Shown: positions 14,724 through 23,051 of the stretch, in pieces
How the letters are laid out: the number at the start of each line of letters is the position of its first letter
Numbering within the stretch: the stretch's first letter is position 1
Source: Flavobacteriia bacterium
Lineage (GTDB): Bacteria > Bacteroidota > Bacteroidia > Flavobacteriales_D > Crocinitomicaceae
NCBI GenBank assembly: GCA_947446925.1
Contig: CANFHU010000021.1
Span: 1-46,794, forward strand
Length of the DNA stretch: 46,794 nucleotides
Direction: 5' to 3'
Position numbers and translations under genes: made by a program
Notes under the pieces: model-generated
What the model was told of the DNA's origin: nothing
What the model saw: only the letters and a program-made list of their open reading frames with translations
Database searches by the model: none

Positions 14724-16132
14724 ATTATTTCTCCTTGTGGTGCTTTTCCTTTCGCATCTGGTAAAGACAATACAAAAGAAGCTACTTGTTGTAATTGTAC
14801 TGGATTGAATTTAGAATTGTGTTCAGGCATACCGTTAGGAGTACCATTTTTCACGGTTTTAAATACATCTTTAATGTCAAATCCGTATATCCAATTTTTA
14901 TCCGTTAAGTTTGGACCGATATTACCTTCTCCTTTCGGGTTATGGCAAGTAACACAGTTTGTTTCAAACAATGCTTTTCCTTTGCTTAAATCGCCAGCAT
15001 CTTTCATCAAAGTAACATTCGATTCATCCACATTCATAGCCATTTTGGATAAGTATGCTTTTACTTCTGCATCTGCTTTTTTGATTTCTTTTTCGTATGC
15101 TTGGTACTGTAAATCACCTGTATTAAATACGTGGTAATTGAATAGGTAAATTACTGCGGTAAGTATCGTAATTCCGAATCCCCAAACCCACCATGGTGGA
15201 AGGTTATTATCCAATTCGCGAATTCCATCGTATTCGTGGTGCATTAAGATCGTATGTTCTTCTTCGATAGGAACAACATCTGTAAGTACTTGATTTAATT
15301 TTTTTAATGCTTTTACCTCTTTTTCTTTACGTTTACGTTCATAAACAAGTGCTAAAAGACGTTTGAATTGCGATTGCAAATAGATAATTACTAGTAACAA
15401 TACGACATTAATTGTGATTAGAAAATAAATATCTGCATTTTCTACAAGGATCCATGGTTGAGGATCAGTAGATGGTTCAGGGATAGACATGGCAAGCATT
15501 GTATTTCCCGTAGCCATTAACCCAAACGTAAGAATTAGGATTAATGCTTTGAAGATCGTTCCATTTTCTTTGTTTTTCTTTTCCGCTATTTTATTGGTGA
15601 AATAATCTGATTTAACCAAATTGATAATGGAAGAAGATAAAATAAAGATGACGATTAGCATAATTACAATAGAAACGAGTAACCAATAAAAAGTGTTTAA
15701 GTTTTCTTTATAATTTGGTTTATACACAATTTCAGTTGCCACTTCGGAAGTTCCAGTTGCTGTCTCTGTTGGAGCTGCAGCGACTGGAGGATTATCTACA
15801 AACGTTAGTATCGCGTCTAATTCCTCTTTACTTACTTGTTGTCCTGGCATTTCCATTGGACTGAATCCTTTGATTGCTTCCGCCATTTTACTTTTACCAG
15901 AAGCAATTAATCCCGTTGAGTTGGTCACCCAATCGATTAATAGATCTCCTTCACCAGCATCGGTCCATTTTTGTTTCACTCCTTTTAACATTGGTCCTGT
16001 AGAAGCCTTGTCAAGTAAGTGACAGGTATTACATTTTGCTTTGAAAAGCGCTTGACCGTCTTGGGCATTTGCTGATACTATGAACATAGTAAAAGAAAAA
16101 AGCGCTATGGCCTGTTTGAATAACTTTTTCAT
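14717..16132 (-). CDS. ccoP: cbb3 oxidase dihaem subunit CcoP with an N-terminal cytochrome c domain
   Basis: A 471-residue subunit that passes electrons to CcoO/CcoN. A signal peptide (MKKLFKQAIA to SANAQ) precedes a class I cytochrome c domain with C34-NTC-H38. Helices follow at about 148-170, 194-216 and 237-252, and then a CcoP-like segment DGIRELDNNLPPWWVWGF with a helix at 315-332. The C-terminal cytochrome c has C393-VTC-H397 and a likely Met ligand at M435. Classical CcoP carries both haems in the C-terminal half. Here one CxxCH is in an exported N-terminal domain and one at the C-terminus. The stop codon lies in a repeat. Confidence 0.92.
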   Translation of the reverse strand: MKKLFKQAIALFSFTMFIVSANAQDGQALFKAKCNTCHLLDKASTGPMLKGVKQKWTDAGEGDLLIDWVTNSTGLIASGKSKMAEAIKGFSPMEMPGQQVSKEELDAILTFVDNPPVAAAPTETATGTSEVATEIVYKPNYKENLNTFYWLLVSIVIMLIVIFILSSSIINLVKSDYFTNKIAEKKNKENGTIFKALILILTFGLMATGNTMLAMSIPEPSTDPQPWILVENADIYFLITINVVLLLVIIYLQSQFKRLLALVYERKRKEKEVKALKKLNQVLTDVVPIEEEHTILMHHEYDGIRELDNNLPPWWVWGFGITILTAVIYLFNYHVFNTGDLQYQAYEKEIKKADAEVKAYLSKMAMNVDESNVTLMKDAGDLSKGKALFETNCVTCHNPKGEGNIGPNLTDKNWIYGFDIKDVFKTVKNGTPNGMPEHNSKFNPVQLQQVASFVLSLPDAKGKAPQGEIME

Positions 16133-16143
16133 CGTTCTATCTT

Positions 16144-16347
16144 TTAAAATCCTACTTCATTTTGAATTTCTCCCTCTGCATTTGTTTCAAAAGGGATGTT
16201 GCTCAATTCATTTACTTCTTTTTTCTTCATACGAATCACGTAAGTAAGCATAAAAGCAAAAAAGAGAAAGAAAATGAGTAGAGAGATGATGGGGTAGATG
16301 GAAACCCCATCGATACTCGTTAAATTATGTTTTATGAATCGTAACAT
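16144..16347 (-). CDS. ccoQ: CcoQ-like small subunit
   Basis: A 67-residue single-helix protein (helix about 19-39, IISLLIFFLFFAFMLTYVIR) with a charged cytosolic tail. Size and position between ccoNO and ccoP match CcoQ, a stabilising subunit of the cbb3 oxidase. It lies 11 nt upstream of ccoP and 8 nt after ccoNO, clearly in the same operon. Sequence conservation in CcoQ is low, so the name rests on context and topology. Confidence 0.8.
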   Translation of the reverse strand: MLRFIKHNLTSIDGVSIYPIISLLIFFLFFAFMLTYVIRMKKKEVNELSNIPFETNAEGEIQNEVGF

Positions 16348-16355
16348 TGTTTTTC

Positions 16356-18551
16356 TTATTTAAAGTTTGTAACTGTAGTCGTAGACATTGCATCTTTTCC
16401 TAAGCGTTGTAAGTATGCGATCAATGCAACGATTTCTTTTTTCTCCAATTTTGCAATTTCTGCTTTAACATTGACTGTTTTCAAAATTTGCGCAGGTTGG
16501 TTATTGATGATATCTGTAGCGATTTCATTTGCTTGTTTTTGAAGATCTTTCAGTGCAACGTTTTCGTATCCTTTTGCATAAGGTACACCAAGTGTGCGCA
16601 TTGCATTGATTTTTTTAGCAATTAAATCCGTTGTTAAATCATTGTCTTTCAACCAAACATAGGCAGGCATGATCGAACCTTTGGATACATCTTTTGGACG
16701 AATCATGTGTTGGTAGTGCCAGAAGTTAGATTTTTTGATTTTAATGTTTCCACCTTCACGTGCTAAATCCGGACCAGTACGTTTGGAACCCCATTGGAAT
16801 GGGTGGTCGTAAACAAATTCCCCTGCTTTTGAGTATTCTCCAAAACGTGCTGTTTCGAAACGCAAAGGACGAATAAGTTGCGAGTGACAATTGTAACAAC
16901 CTTCCCGGATGTATAAGTCGCGACCTTCTAATTCAAGTGGTGTGTATGGTTTCACACTTGCAATGGTAGGAATGTTGCTTTTTACAATCATCGTAGGTAT
17001 AATTTGAACTAGTCCACCAATAGAAACCAATAAGATTGCTAATAACATCATTTGGAAAGGTTTACGCTCAATTTTACGGTGCCAGTATTCTCCTTTTACA
17101 GGCGCTAATTTCAAGTCTTTCGTAACTGTTGCTTCTGCCTCTTCGTTTTCCACCAAATTTCCTGATTTTGCAGTTTTTACTAAGTTGAAAGCCATCATTA
17201 CAGCCCCTACGATGAATAACAATCCACCAATAGAACGTAAGATGTAGAAAGGTTTGATGATTTGAACCGTTTCCAAGAAATCTTGGTAAGTTAATGTACC
17301 ATCTGGATTAAATTGTTGCCACATTTGACCTTGTGCAAATCCTGCATAATACATTGGAATTGCATATAAAATAATCCCTAAAGTTGCAATCCAGAAATGT
17401 TGGTTTGCTAATTTTTTAGAATATAATTCCGTTTTAAAGATTTTTGGGAATAACCAGTATAGCATACCGAATGTAAACATCCCGTTCCAACCTAAACCGC
17501 CAACATGCACGTGTGCAATGGTCCAATCGGTAAAGTGAGAGATTACGTTTACATTTTTCAAGGATAATAAAGGACCTTCAAACGTAGCCATACCATAACA
17601 AGTTAGGGCAACCACCATGAATTTCAACATGACATCGTCACGAACGCGATCCCAAGCACCACGTAAGGTCAGTAAACCATTTAACATACCACCCCAAGAT
17701 GGTGCGATTAACATGACAGAGAAAACTACACCTAAACTTTGTGCCCAATCAGGAAGTGCAGAGTACAATAAATGGTGTGGTCCAGCCCAAATGTAGATGA
17801 AAATTAATGCCCAGAAGTGGATGATAGAAAGTCTGTAAGAATACACTGGTCTGTTTGCTGCTTTTGGAACGAAGTAGTACATCAAACCGAGGTAAGGTGT
17901 TGTTAAGAAGAATGCAACCGCATTGTGTCCATACCACCATTGTACTAAAGCATCTTGTACACCTGCATACCAAGAGTAACTTTTAAAGAAAGACACAGGT
18001 AATTCAAAAGAGTTGAAAATGTGTAAGATAGCAACGGTTACGAACGTAGCGATGAAGAACCAAATTGCTACATATAAGTGTTTTACACGTCTTACAACAA
18101 TCGTTGCAAACATATTGAAACCAAATACTACCCATAAAACAGCGATTAGGATATCAATCCACCATTCTAACTCTGCATATTCTTTTCCAGAAGTAATACC
18201 GAATGGTAGTGTTGCAACCGCACATAAAATGATAAACTGCCAACCCCAGAAGTTGATGTTACTTAATTTATCACTCCACATACGTGTTTTTAGTAAACGT
18301 TGCAGTGAATAGTAAACCCCTGTAAAAATTCCATTTCCAACAAATGCGAAAATCACTGCATTGGTATGCAATGGTCTAAGGCGTCCGAAGGATAGAAAAC
18401 TAAATCCTAGGTAATCGTTGAAAAATTCGGGGAACGCTAGTTGTAGCGCCACGATTAACCCTACTACCATTCCGGTGATACCCCAGATGATGGTTGCGTA
18501 GGCAAAATTCTTTACGATCTTATTGTCGTAACTAAACTTTTGTACTTCCAT
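16356..18551 (-). CDS. ccoNO: cbb3 oxidase fused subunits CcoN and CcoO
   Basis: A 731-residue fusion of the catalytic subunit and the monohaem cytochrome c subunit. In the CcoN part, H62 in RPLHTNAV is a low-spin haem ligand. H209 in WWYGHNAVAF and H259-H260 in AGPHHLLY ligate CuB, and H347 and H349 in IAHVHVGGLGWNG serve the haems. About 12 helices reach to residue 460. A linker and a helix near 500-522 lead into the CcoO part. It has C552-YNC-H556 in REGCYNCHSQLIRPL and an MPAY methionine at M628. It is the terminal oxidase for low oxygen. The fusion is common in Bacteroidota. Its start overlaps ccoS by 20 nt. Confidence 0.96.
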   Translation of the reverse strand: MEVQKFSYDNKIVKNFAYATIIWGITGMVVGLIVALQLAFPEFFNDYLGFSFLSFGRLRPLHTNAVIFAFVGNGIFTGVYYSLQRLLKTRMWSDKLSNINFWGWQFIILCAVATLPFGITSGKEYAELEWWIDILIAVLWVVFGFNMFATIVVRRVKHLYVAIWFFIATFVTVAILHIFNSFELPVSFFKSYSWYAGVQDALVQWWYGHNAVAFFLTTPYLGLMYYFVPKAANRPVYSYRLSIIHFWALIFIYIWAGPHHLLYSALPDWAQSLGVVFSVMLIAPSWGGMLNGLLTLRGAWDRVRDDVMLKFMVVALTCYGMATFEGPLLSLKNVNVISHFTDWTIAHVHVGGLGWNGMFTFGMLYWLFPKIFKTELYSKKLANQHFWIATLGIILYAIPMYYAGFAQGQMWQQFNPDGTLTYQDFLETVQIIKPFYILRSIGGLLFIVGAVMMAFNLVKTAKSGNLVENEEAEATVTKDLKLAPVKGEYWHRKIERKPFQMMLLAILLVSIGGLVQIIPTMIVKSNIPTIASVKPYTPLELEGRDLYIREGCYNCHSQLIRPLRFETARFGEYSKAGEFVYDHPFQWGSKRTGPDLAREGGNIKIKKSNFWHYQHMIRPKDVSKGSIMPAYVWLKDNDLTTDLIAKKINAMRTLGVPYAKGYENVALKDLQKQANEIATDIINNQPAQILKTVNVKAEIAKLEKKEIVALIAYLQRLGKDAMSTTTVTNFK

Positions 18552-18720
18552 TGTTGCTTGTGTTTTGGTTATTATTTATTAACTCATCTTCGAATAAGAT
18601 TCGCACGGAAGGTGTGTAATCGTCTTCGTATTGTCCTGTTTTTATTGCCCATAAGAATGACACTAAAAAAAATAGTGCTACTACCAAACTTACAACGAGC
18701 ATTATGTATATGATTCCCAT
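18532..18720 (-). CDS. ccoS: cbb3 oxidase maturation protein CcoS
   Basis: A 62-residue single-helix protein MGIIYIMLVVSLVVALFFL followed by WAIKTGQYEDDYTPS, the conserved CcoS pattern (family about 45-70 residues). CcoS is needed for haem and copper insertion into CcoN. It is the first gene of the operon ccoS-ccoNO-ccoQ-ccoP-ccoG-ccoH-safE and overlaps ccoNO by 20 nt. A TTACTTTG box ends 4 nt before its ATG. Confidence 0.93.
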   Translation of the reverse strand: MGIIYIMLVVSLVVALFFLVSFLWAIKTGQYEDDYTPSVRILFEDELINNNQNTSNNGSTKV

Positions 18721-18724
18721 GATG

Positions 18725-18732
18725 CAAAGTAA
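18725..18732 (-). promoter_or_regulatory. Putative -7 box of the cco operon
   Basis: On the minus strand this reads TTACTTTG, one mismatch from TAnnTTTG. It ends 4 nt before the ccoS ATG, the same spacing as at padR. Confidence 0.4.
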
Positions 18733-18777
18733 GGGAAGATGTAAAATTTAGTAACTGACTCGAATTAGATGAAAAGA

Positions 18778-18789
18778 TGATATATGTCA
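18778..18789. promoter_or_regulatory. Possible FNR/CRP-type site upstream of ccoS
   Basis: TGATATATGTCA has the TGA-N6-TCA core of CRP/FNR operators. It is centred about 63 nt upstream of the ccoS start, in the spacer shared with a divergent gene. FNR-type control of cbb3 genes is well known. The match to TTGAT-N4-ATCAA is partial, so this is tentative. Confidence 0.3.
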
Positions 18790-18849
18790 TGTTTTCACGT
18801 TTCTAAAAAAACTGAAAACATTTATTTACTTTTATAGCAAATAGTTCGA

Positions 18850-20049
18850 ATGCGTATTTTCCTTTTATTATTCTTTTTACCATTTTTTACTTTCGCGCAA
18901 TTTCATCCGAAAAAGATTGGGGAAGTAACTGGATTAGTGTGTTTTAGCGTGTGGGAGGAAGATACGATGGGTAAGGTGTTAGAAGGTTCCAAGGACGTGA
19001 TTTTCCAGCATAATTATTCCGTTTCGATTTTACAGATGAAGCATGCGGATAAAATTTCGGTAGCTGAATTGACTTCTAACGTTTTTGCATTTGTAAGTAC
19101 CCCAAAAACAAGCGTTAAAAAGTCTGTAATAACATGGAATGATACTGTATTAGGAGTGAAAAAGAAATTGCGCTTAGCACGAAAAGTGGTAGAAAATCCT
19201 ATCCAACTTGCATTTGTGAAACGGAATGGTCGATGGATGCAACAGGTACAATCAATTTCGGTTGTTGGAGATACAGCGCATGTTTTACCGAAACGGGTGT
19301 TACTTTTTATTAATGGGTATCGCGGATATGAACGGGAAGAAAATGAAAGTGATAATTTGGTGACATCCAAAGATCGTTACCATTATTGGTTTAAGTTAGA
19401 CGACCGATTTATAGATACCTTAAAACCAAATGAAAGTTATTATTTAGATGGTAGTTTAAGTGTGAAAACTTCCAATCACCGGAATACAATTCGCTTTGTG
19501 AAAAGTTATTATTTGTCCAGCCATTTTATTTCTAGAAAAGACTCCTTGAAAAGGTATCAACGCTTGAATATAGATCCAAATCCGGAAGGTTTTAATTACA
19601 GAAAAGAAAAGGGAAGAATCGGAGGTAAAGCACTGTTCATGAAGTTACATAAACACGATAAAGATACGATAGATATTGTATGTCATAGTATGGGATATGC
19701 GTATGCTTTAGGGATGATTGAAGTACTAAAAGAAAAAGTTGTTTTTGGAAATATCTATATTCTTTCGCCAGAGAATGGTTGTCAGGATGGTGCTGATTGG
19801 ACGCAATTTCATCAAGTATGGCAGTACGGTAGTAATCTCGACCAAGCAAATCCAGATCCAATTTGGGAGCAAGATGGGATAGCGCCTCAGTGTCAAGTGA
19901 AAGGACTCTATTTTGACGCAACACATGGAAGGGCATTTATACCTAAAACTTGGCCGAAGAAAAATTTTGTCGATAGCCACATGCCATATAATTACGATTG
20001 GATTTTTGATCGTATTCAAAAAGGGGAGGCGGGGTATATTCGACGTTGA
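18850..20049 (+). CDS. Secreted alpha/beta-hydrolase-like protein
   Basis: A 399-residue exported protein. The signal peptide MRIFLLLFFLPFFTFA ends before QFHPK. The second half looks like a lipase-type alpha/beta hydrolase. LLFINGYRGYE could form the oxyanion strand, and DTIDIVCHSMGYAYALGM is a nucleophile elbow, with the serine in CHSMG in place of the usual GxSxG. SPENG and ATHGRAF are candidates for the acid and histidine. The first 150 residues have no recognised domain. The substrate is unknown. It is divergent from the cco operon and its stop directly abuts the stop of the next, convergent gene. Confidence 0.7.
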   Translation: MRIFLLLFFLPFFTFAQFHPKKIGEVTGLVCFSVWEEDTMGKVLEGSKDVIFQHNYSVSILQMKHADKISVAELTSNVFAFVSTPKTSVKKSVITWNDTVLGVKKKLRLARKVVENPIQLAFVKRNGRWMQQVQSISVVGDTAHVLPKRVLLFINGYRGYEREENESDNLVTSKDRYHYWFKLDDRFIDTLKPNESYYLDGSLSVKTSNHRNTIRFVKSYYLSSHFISRKDSLKRYQRLNIDPNPEGFNYRKEKGRIGGKALFMKLHKHDKDTIDIVCHSMGYAYALGMIEVLKEKVVFGNIYILSPENGCQDGADWTQFHQVWQYGSNLDQANPDPIWEQDGIAPQCQVKGLYFDATHGRAFIPKTWPKKNFVDSHMPYNYDWIFDRIQKGEAGYIRR

Positions 20050-20592
20050 TTATCTTATACGGTACACCAACGAAATTTGTCCAAATACTGGGTACACACT
20101 AGATCCTAAACTAGCAGTATTATGTACAACTAAAAAGTTATATCCACCAGTTGCTATTGCACGTAAATTATAGGGAAGTTTGTAACTTACGCCTCCTTCC
20201 AAGCCCATTACAAATGCATGGTTTTGATATCCAAGTGATTTAAAATACTCTCCCAGTTTTGTTTGTTCGTATCCTAGATTTATTCTGAGAGTAGGAGCAA
20301 GTTTTTTGCCAGAACGAAAGTAATAGGCGAAAAATGCGTCGTAATGATTTATAGGTAGTGCATTTGATTGAAAAGCAGTTCCTAAACTAGAAAAAGTCAT
20401 GTTAACACCTGCATTTAAAGGTAATTTACCTACTAGTTTTGCTAAATGAAATTCTGCTGTAAATCCATTTTCGGTATAAAAACCAGTGTATTTTTGACTA
20501 CGAATTCCAAGTTCGACGCTTGGTTTTATGGAGTCTTGTGCATGTGTAACTATGGAAAATAAAACACATAGTATAGTTATTCCCTTTTTCAT
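20050..20592 (-). CDS. Small outer-membrane beta-barrel protein
   Basis: A 180-residue protein with signal peptide MKKGITILCVLFSIVTHA and mature start QDSIK. It has alternating beta-strand patterns such as LRINLGYEQTKLGEYF and GLEGGVSYKLPYNLRA, and ends in SLVYRIR, fitting a small 8-stranded barrel. The ATG overlaps the stop of the upstream hydrolase-lipoprotein gene as ATGA, so the two are translationally coupled. This links a surface barrel to an envelope hydrolase, but no function can be named. Confidence 0.7.
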   Translation of the reverse strand: MKKGITILCVLFSIVTHAQDSIKPSVELGIRSQKYTGFYTENGFTAEFHLAKLVGKLPLNAGVNMTFSSLGTAFQSNALPINHYDAFFAYYFRSGKKLAPTLRINLGYEQTKLGEYFKSLGYQNHAFVMGLEGGVSYKLPYNLRAIATGGYNFLVVHNTASLGSSVYPVFGQISLVYRIR

Positions 20593-21518
20593 AGTGTAGA
20601 AAGGATTTCGTTAAATAGGTTGTTTTGTAGCTCTATGTCCTCTGCCGTGATTACATTTCGCCCTTTAAGTCTGGTAAACACGTGTAACTCTGAATTTATA
20701 ATTTTCACCTTTAGTTTTTCCTTGTTTGTTATTCCACGGTAGAGCAAGGCGGCTCCAATAGGGTCGGCAGAACCATCTTTTTTTGCTTTGTAAATGGTTA
20801 AAGAAATATTATCCGGTAAAGTTATTCCGTTCTCTAGTTTTTTACGCAATACTTGTGTAATCGTATTTAATTGTTCCAATGCTTGGTAAGGCCTATATTT
20901 ATACCAGTAGCCATTTTCTCCTTGTTCCATGGTAGATGCACTATATCCTAAGGCTGGTCCAACTGCCGAAATTAATGCTAACGTTTTGTTCGAGGGAACG
21001 ATAATAGGATCAATAAAAAACACCTTTTTTAGTACATCCGTATTTAATTTTTTTGCACTAATTGCTTCTAGAAGTAATGGACAACCGGTGGAGGATCCAA
21101 TAAAAGAGATATTAGTGTACCCCAGCGCGCGTAAAGCATTATATTCCGTGATAATTGGTGCTTGCCAATCTTCCCAGGTTGCATTTTTAAAATCGCTGTA
21201 ATCGCGTCCGTGACCTCCTAATAAAACAACTGAAATTAAGGCTTTCCCATTTCCTTTTACGAAGTTTTTAAATTCTAACCATTCAAATGTAGAAGCTGTA
21301 AATCCGTGTACGGCAATAAATACAGGTTTAGATTTGTCTTGTACAGAAGGATTCAGATTTGCAACGGAGAGTAAAAACTTTTCAGGGTATGTAAGACTTG
21401 AATCGTTAATTGTTGTTCCATCTAAATCGATTGCATTGTCGATTGGTGGAAGTTTATCTGATTTTTTACATGCGGTAAATAAGCAGATAGATAGGGATAG
21501 ATAAATAAAAAGTTTCAT
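20589..21518 (-). CDS. Alpha/beta-hydrolase lipoprotein
   Basis: A 309-residue lipoprotein: MKLFIYLSLSICLFTAC, lipidated at C17. The fold is clear. FIAVHGFTASTFEW is the oxyanion segment, LLGGHGRD a typical second motif, and SFIGSSTGCPLLLEA the nucleophile elbow GxSxG with Ser143. An aspartate in FFIDPII or GSADPIG and a histidine in SELHVF complete a plausible triad. It resembles carboxylesterase or monoacylglycerol-lipase-like enzymes acting in the periplasm or at the outer membrane. The substrate cannot be deduced. It is the first gene of a two-gene operon with the barrel protein. Confidence 0.82.
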   Translation of the reverse strand: MKLFIYLSLSICLFTACKKSDKLPPIDNAIDLDGTTINDSSLTYPEKFLLSVANLNPSVQDKSKPVFIAVHGFTASTFEWLEFKNFVKGNGKALISVVLLGGHGRDYSDFKNATWEDWQAPIITEYNALRALGYTNISFIGSSTGCPLLLEAISAKKLNTDVLKKVFFIDPIIVPSNKTLALISAVGPALGYSASTMEQGENGYWYKYRPYQALEQLNTITQVLRKKLENGITLPDNISLTIYKAKKDGSADPIGAALLYRGITNKEKLKVKIINSELHVFTRLKGRNVITAEDIELQNNLFNEILSTL

Positions 21519-21735
21519 TTATTTTTTTTGATAAAATTAGTGTTTTTTTACCATTAAGACATTTAGAACAGTAAGGGAAGGGTTAATATTGAGGGATTTG
21601 AGAAATATATCGGAATAATATATAAATGAATAATGACCAAAGTTCACTTAATGTACTTCGGTTTTAGACATTTTTTTCTTACTTAATTTCTTATTGGTTA
21701 GTCTGCCCGATTTATTTTTTTAATTATCTTTAACT

Positions 21736-22377
21736 ATGCACTTTTTATCACAATTAGCCCATACCTTAAAGCACAATCTCCCAGGAGAACGAGCACATTT
21801 ACCTATGTCGCCCTTGCATCGCCCTGTGACAAGTGCAGTGATTCAAAATCTTACGGAATACAAAGAATCTGCTGTTGCAGTAGTATTATTTGAAGTGGAG
21901 AAAATAGTGCATTGTATTTTGATTCAACGAACAGAATACGACGGAAAGCACAGTGGTCAAATAAGTTTTCCAGGTGGAAAAAAAGATAAAGAAGATATCG
22001 ATTTAATAACTACTGCTAAACGTGAATGTTTGGAAGAAGTAGGCGTGGATATTTCGAGTGCGGAATATTTAGGAAAATTGTCACAAGTGTATATTCCAGT
22101 AAGTGGATTTTTAGTCGAGCCGCATGTTTTTTATTATCCAGAAGTTCCTGCATTTGTGCAGCAAGAACGAGAGGTGGCCGCTGTTTTTACGATTTCACTC
22201 GATGAATTACTCGCGCAAGATGTAATTAGCGAAATGAAAGTAGAAACGGAAAACAAATTAGTGAAAATGAAAGTTCCTTGTTTCGCTATTCGAGATAAAC
22301 AAATTTGGGGTGCGACAGCGTTGATATTGAATGAATTGAGGGAAACGGTCCTTCGACAGGCTCAGGAACCGAAGTGA
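21736..22377 (+). CDS. NUDIX hydrolase, CoA pyrophosphatase-like
   Basis: A 213-residue cytosolic enzyme. ILIQRTEYDGKHSGQISFPG resembles the NuCoA signature, and the following NUDIX box runs through TAKRECLEEVGV, with the REcxEE glutamates that bind Mg2+. This pattern fits the group that hydrolyses CoA and its derivatives to 3',5'-ADP and phosphopantetheine; other diphosphate substrates cannot be excluded. The C-terminal residues VLRQAQEPK are encoded by a CCTTCGACAGGCTCAGG repeat. The stop TGA lies in the adjoining GAAGTGACGAG repeat, so the natural end of the protein has probably been altered. Transcribed alone. Confidence 0.88.
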   Translation: MHFLSQLAHTLKHNLPGERAHLPMSPLHRPVTSAVIQNLTEYKESAVAVVLFEVEKIVHCILIQRTEYDGKHSGQISFPGGKKDKEDIDLITTAKRECLEEVGVDISSAEYLGKLSQVYIPVSGFLVEPHVFYYPEVPAFVQQEREVAAVFTISLDELLAQDVISEMKVETENKLVKMKVPCFAIRDKQIWGATALILNELRETVLRQAQEPK

Positions 22378-22507
22378 CGAGTGATGAATGTGAAGAGTGA
22401 CGGTCCTTCCTTTCGACAGGCTCAAGGACCGAAGTGACGAGTGACGATCCTTCCTTTCGACAGGCTCAAGGTAAACGCGGCTCAGGAACCGAAGTGAAGA
22501 GTGATGA
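22345..22507. repeat. Threefold composite repeat array after the NUDIX gene
   Basis: Three consecutive units start near 22345, 22400 and 22444. Each joins CGGTCCTTC...TTCGACAGGCTCAGG to ACCGAAGTGACGAGTG. The unit thus combines the TTCGACAGGCTCAGG family and the GTGACGAGTG family found separately elsewhere. The first unit overlaps the end of the NUDIX coding sequence. Confidence 0.9.
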
Positions 22508-22550
22508 ACGATAACTAAAATTTAAGAAGTTATAATTAAATAAAGAAAAA

Positions 22551-22970
22551 ATGAGAAATATCAAAAAGTTTATATTAATTCTTTCAATAGGAATATTTAT
22601 TTCAATTCTTACTATTTCCTGTGATCCGATGTACACAAATAATTACACACTTGAAAACAATTCAGACTCTACTTTGTTTGTAAGTGTAAATAGTACGTAT
22701 AAAAATGATTCGATTTCTTCAAAATTGATAAGTTATAATTGGAAGACAATTCTTGCGCACACTTCAGAAGTAATTAATAAAGATAGAATGAGAGGTGAAT
22801 TAAAAGATGATCAATTAAATTATTTTGGTAATTCGATTAAGTTGACATTTGATACACTTACAAAAATTGGAGTCAAAAAAGAGATAAATAATTATTCTAA
22901 TTGGAAAAGAATAATAATTAATAATACCAACGAATATACTTTTTCAATTGCTACCTCCGAATTAAAATAA
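22551..22970 (+). CDS. Small lipoprotein of unknown function
   Basis: A 139-residue predicted lipoprotein. The signal sequence MRNIKKFILILSIGIFISIL ends in the lipobox TISC (C24), followed by DPMYTNNY. The mature part is small, polar and beta-rich (TLENNSDSTLFVSVNS), similar in texture to small Bacteroidota surface lipoproteins. Codon use is AT-richer than in its neighbours, and it stands alone between repeat arrays, which might point to acquisition. I recognise no family. Confidence 0.65.
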   Translation: MRNIKKFILILSIGIFISILTISCDPMYTNNYTLENNSDSTLFVSVNSTYKNDSISSKLISYNWKTILAHTSEVINKDRMRGELKDDQLNYFGNSIKLTFDTLTKIGVKKEINNYSNWKRIIINNTNEYTFSIATSELK

Positions 22971-23019
22971 AAGAAGCAATATACTGACCTTTCTCATGTT
23001 TTTGTTCATTCCCATTGCA

Positions 23020-23027
23020 TATATTTG
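23020..23027 (+). promoter_or_regulatory. Putative promoter of the DUF2231-like gene
   Basis: TATATTTG matches TAnnTTTG, 24 nt before the ATG. A TTTTTG at 22999-23004 is a possible -33 element, though the 15-nt spacing is short. Confidence 0.45.
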
Positions 23028-23051
23028 ATAGAACTTTAAAATGTAGAAATT

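Noticed and set aside
14709-15137. A 142-codon plus-strand frame antisense to ccoP
   Set aside because: It lies opposite the conserved C-terminal cytochrome c domain, and part of it is repeat DNA.
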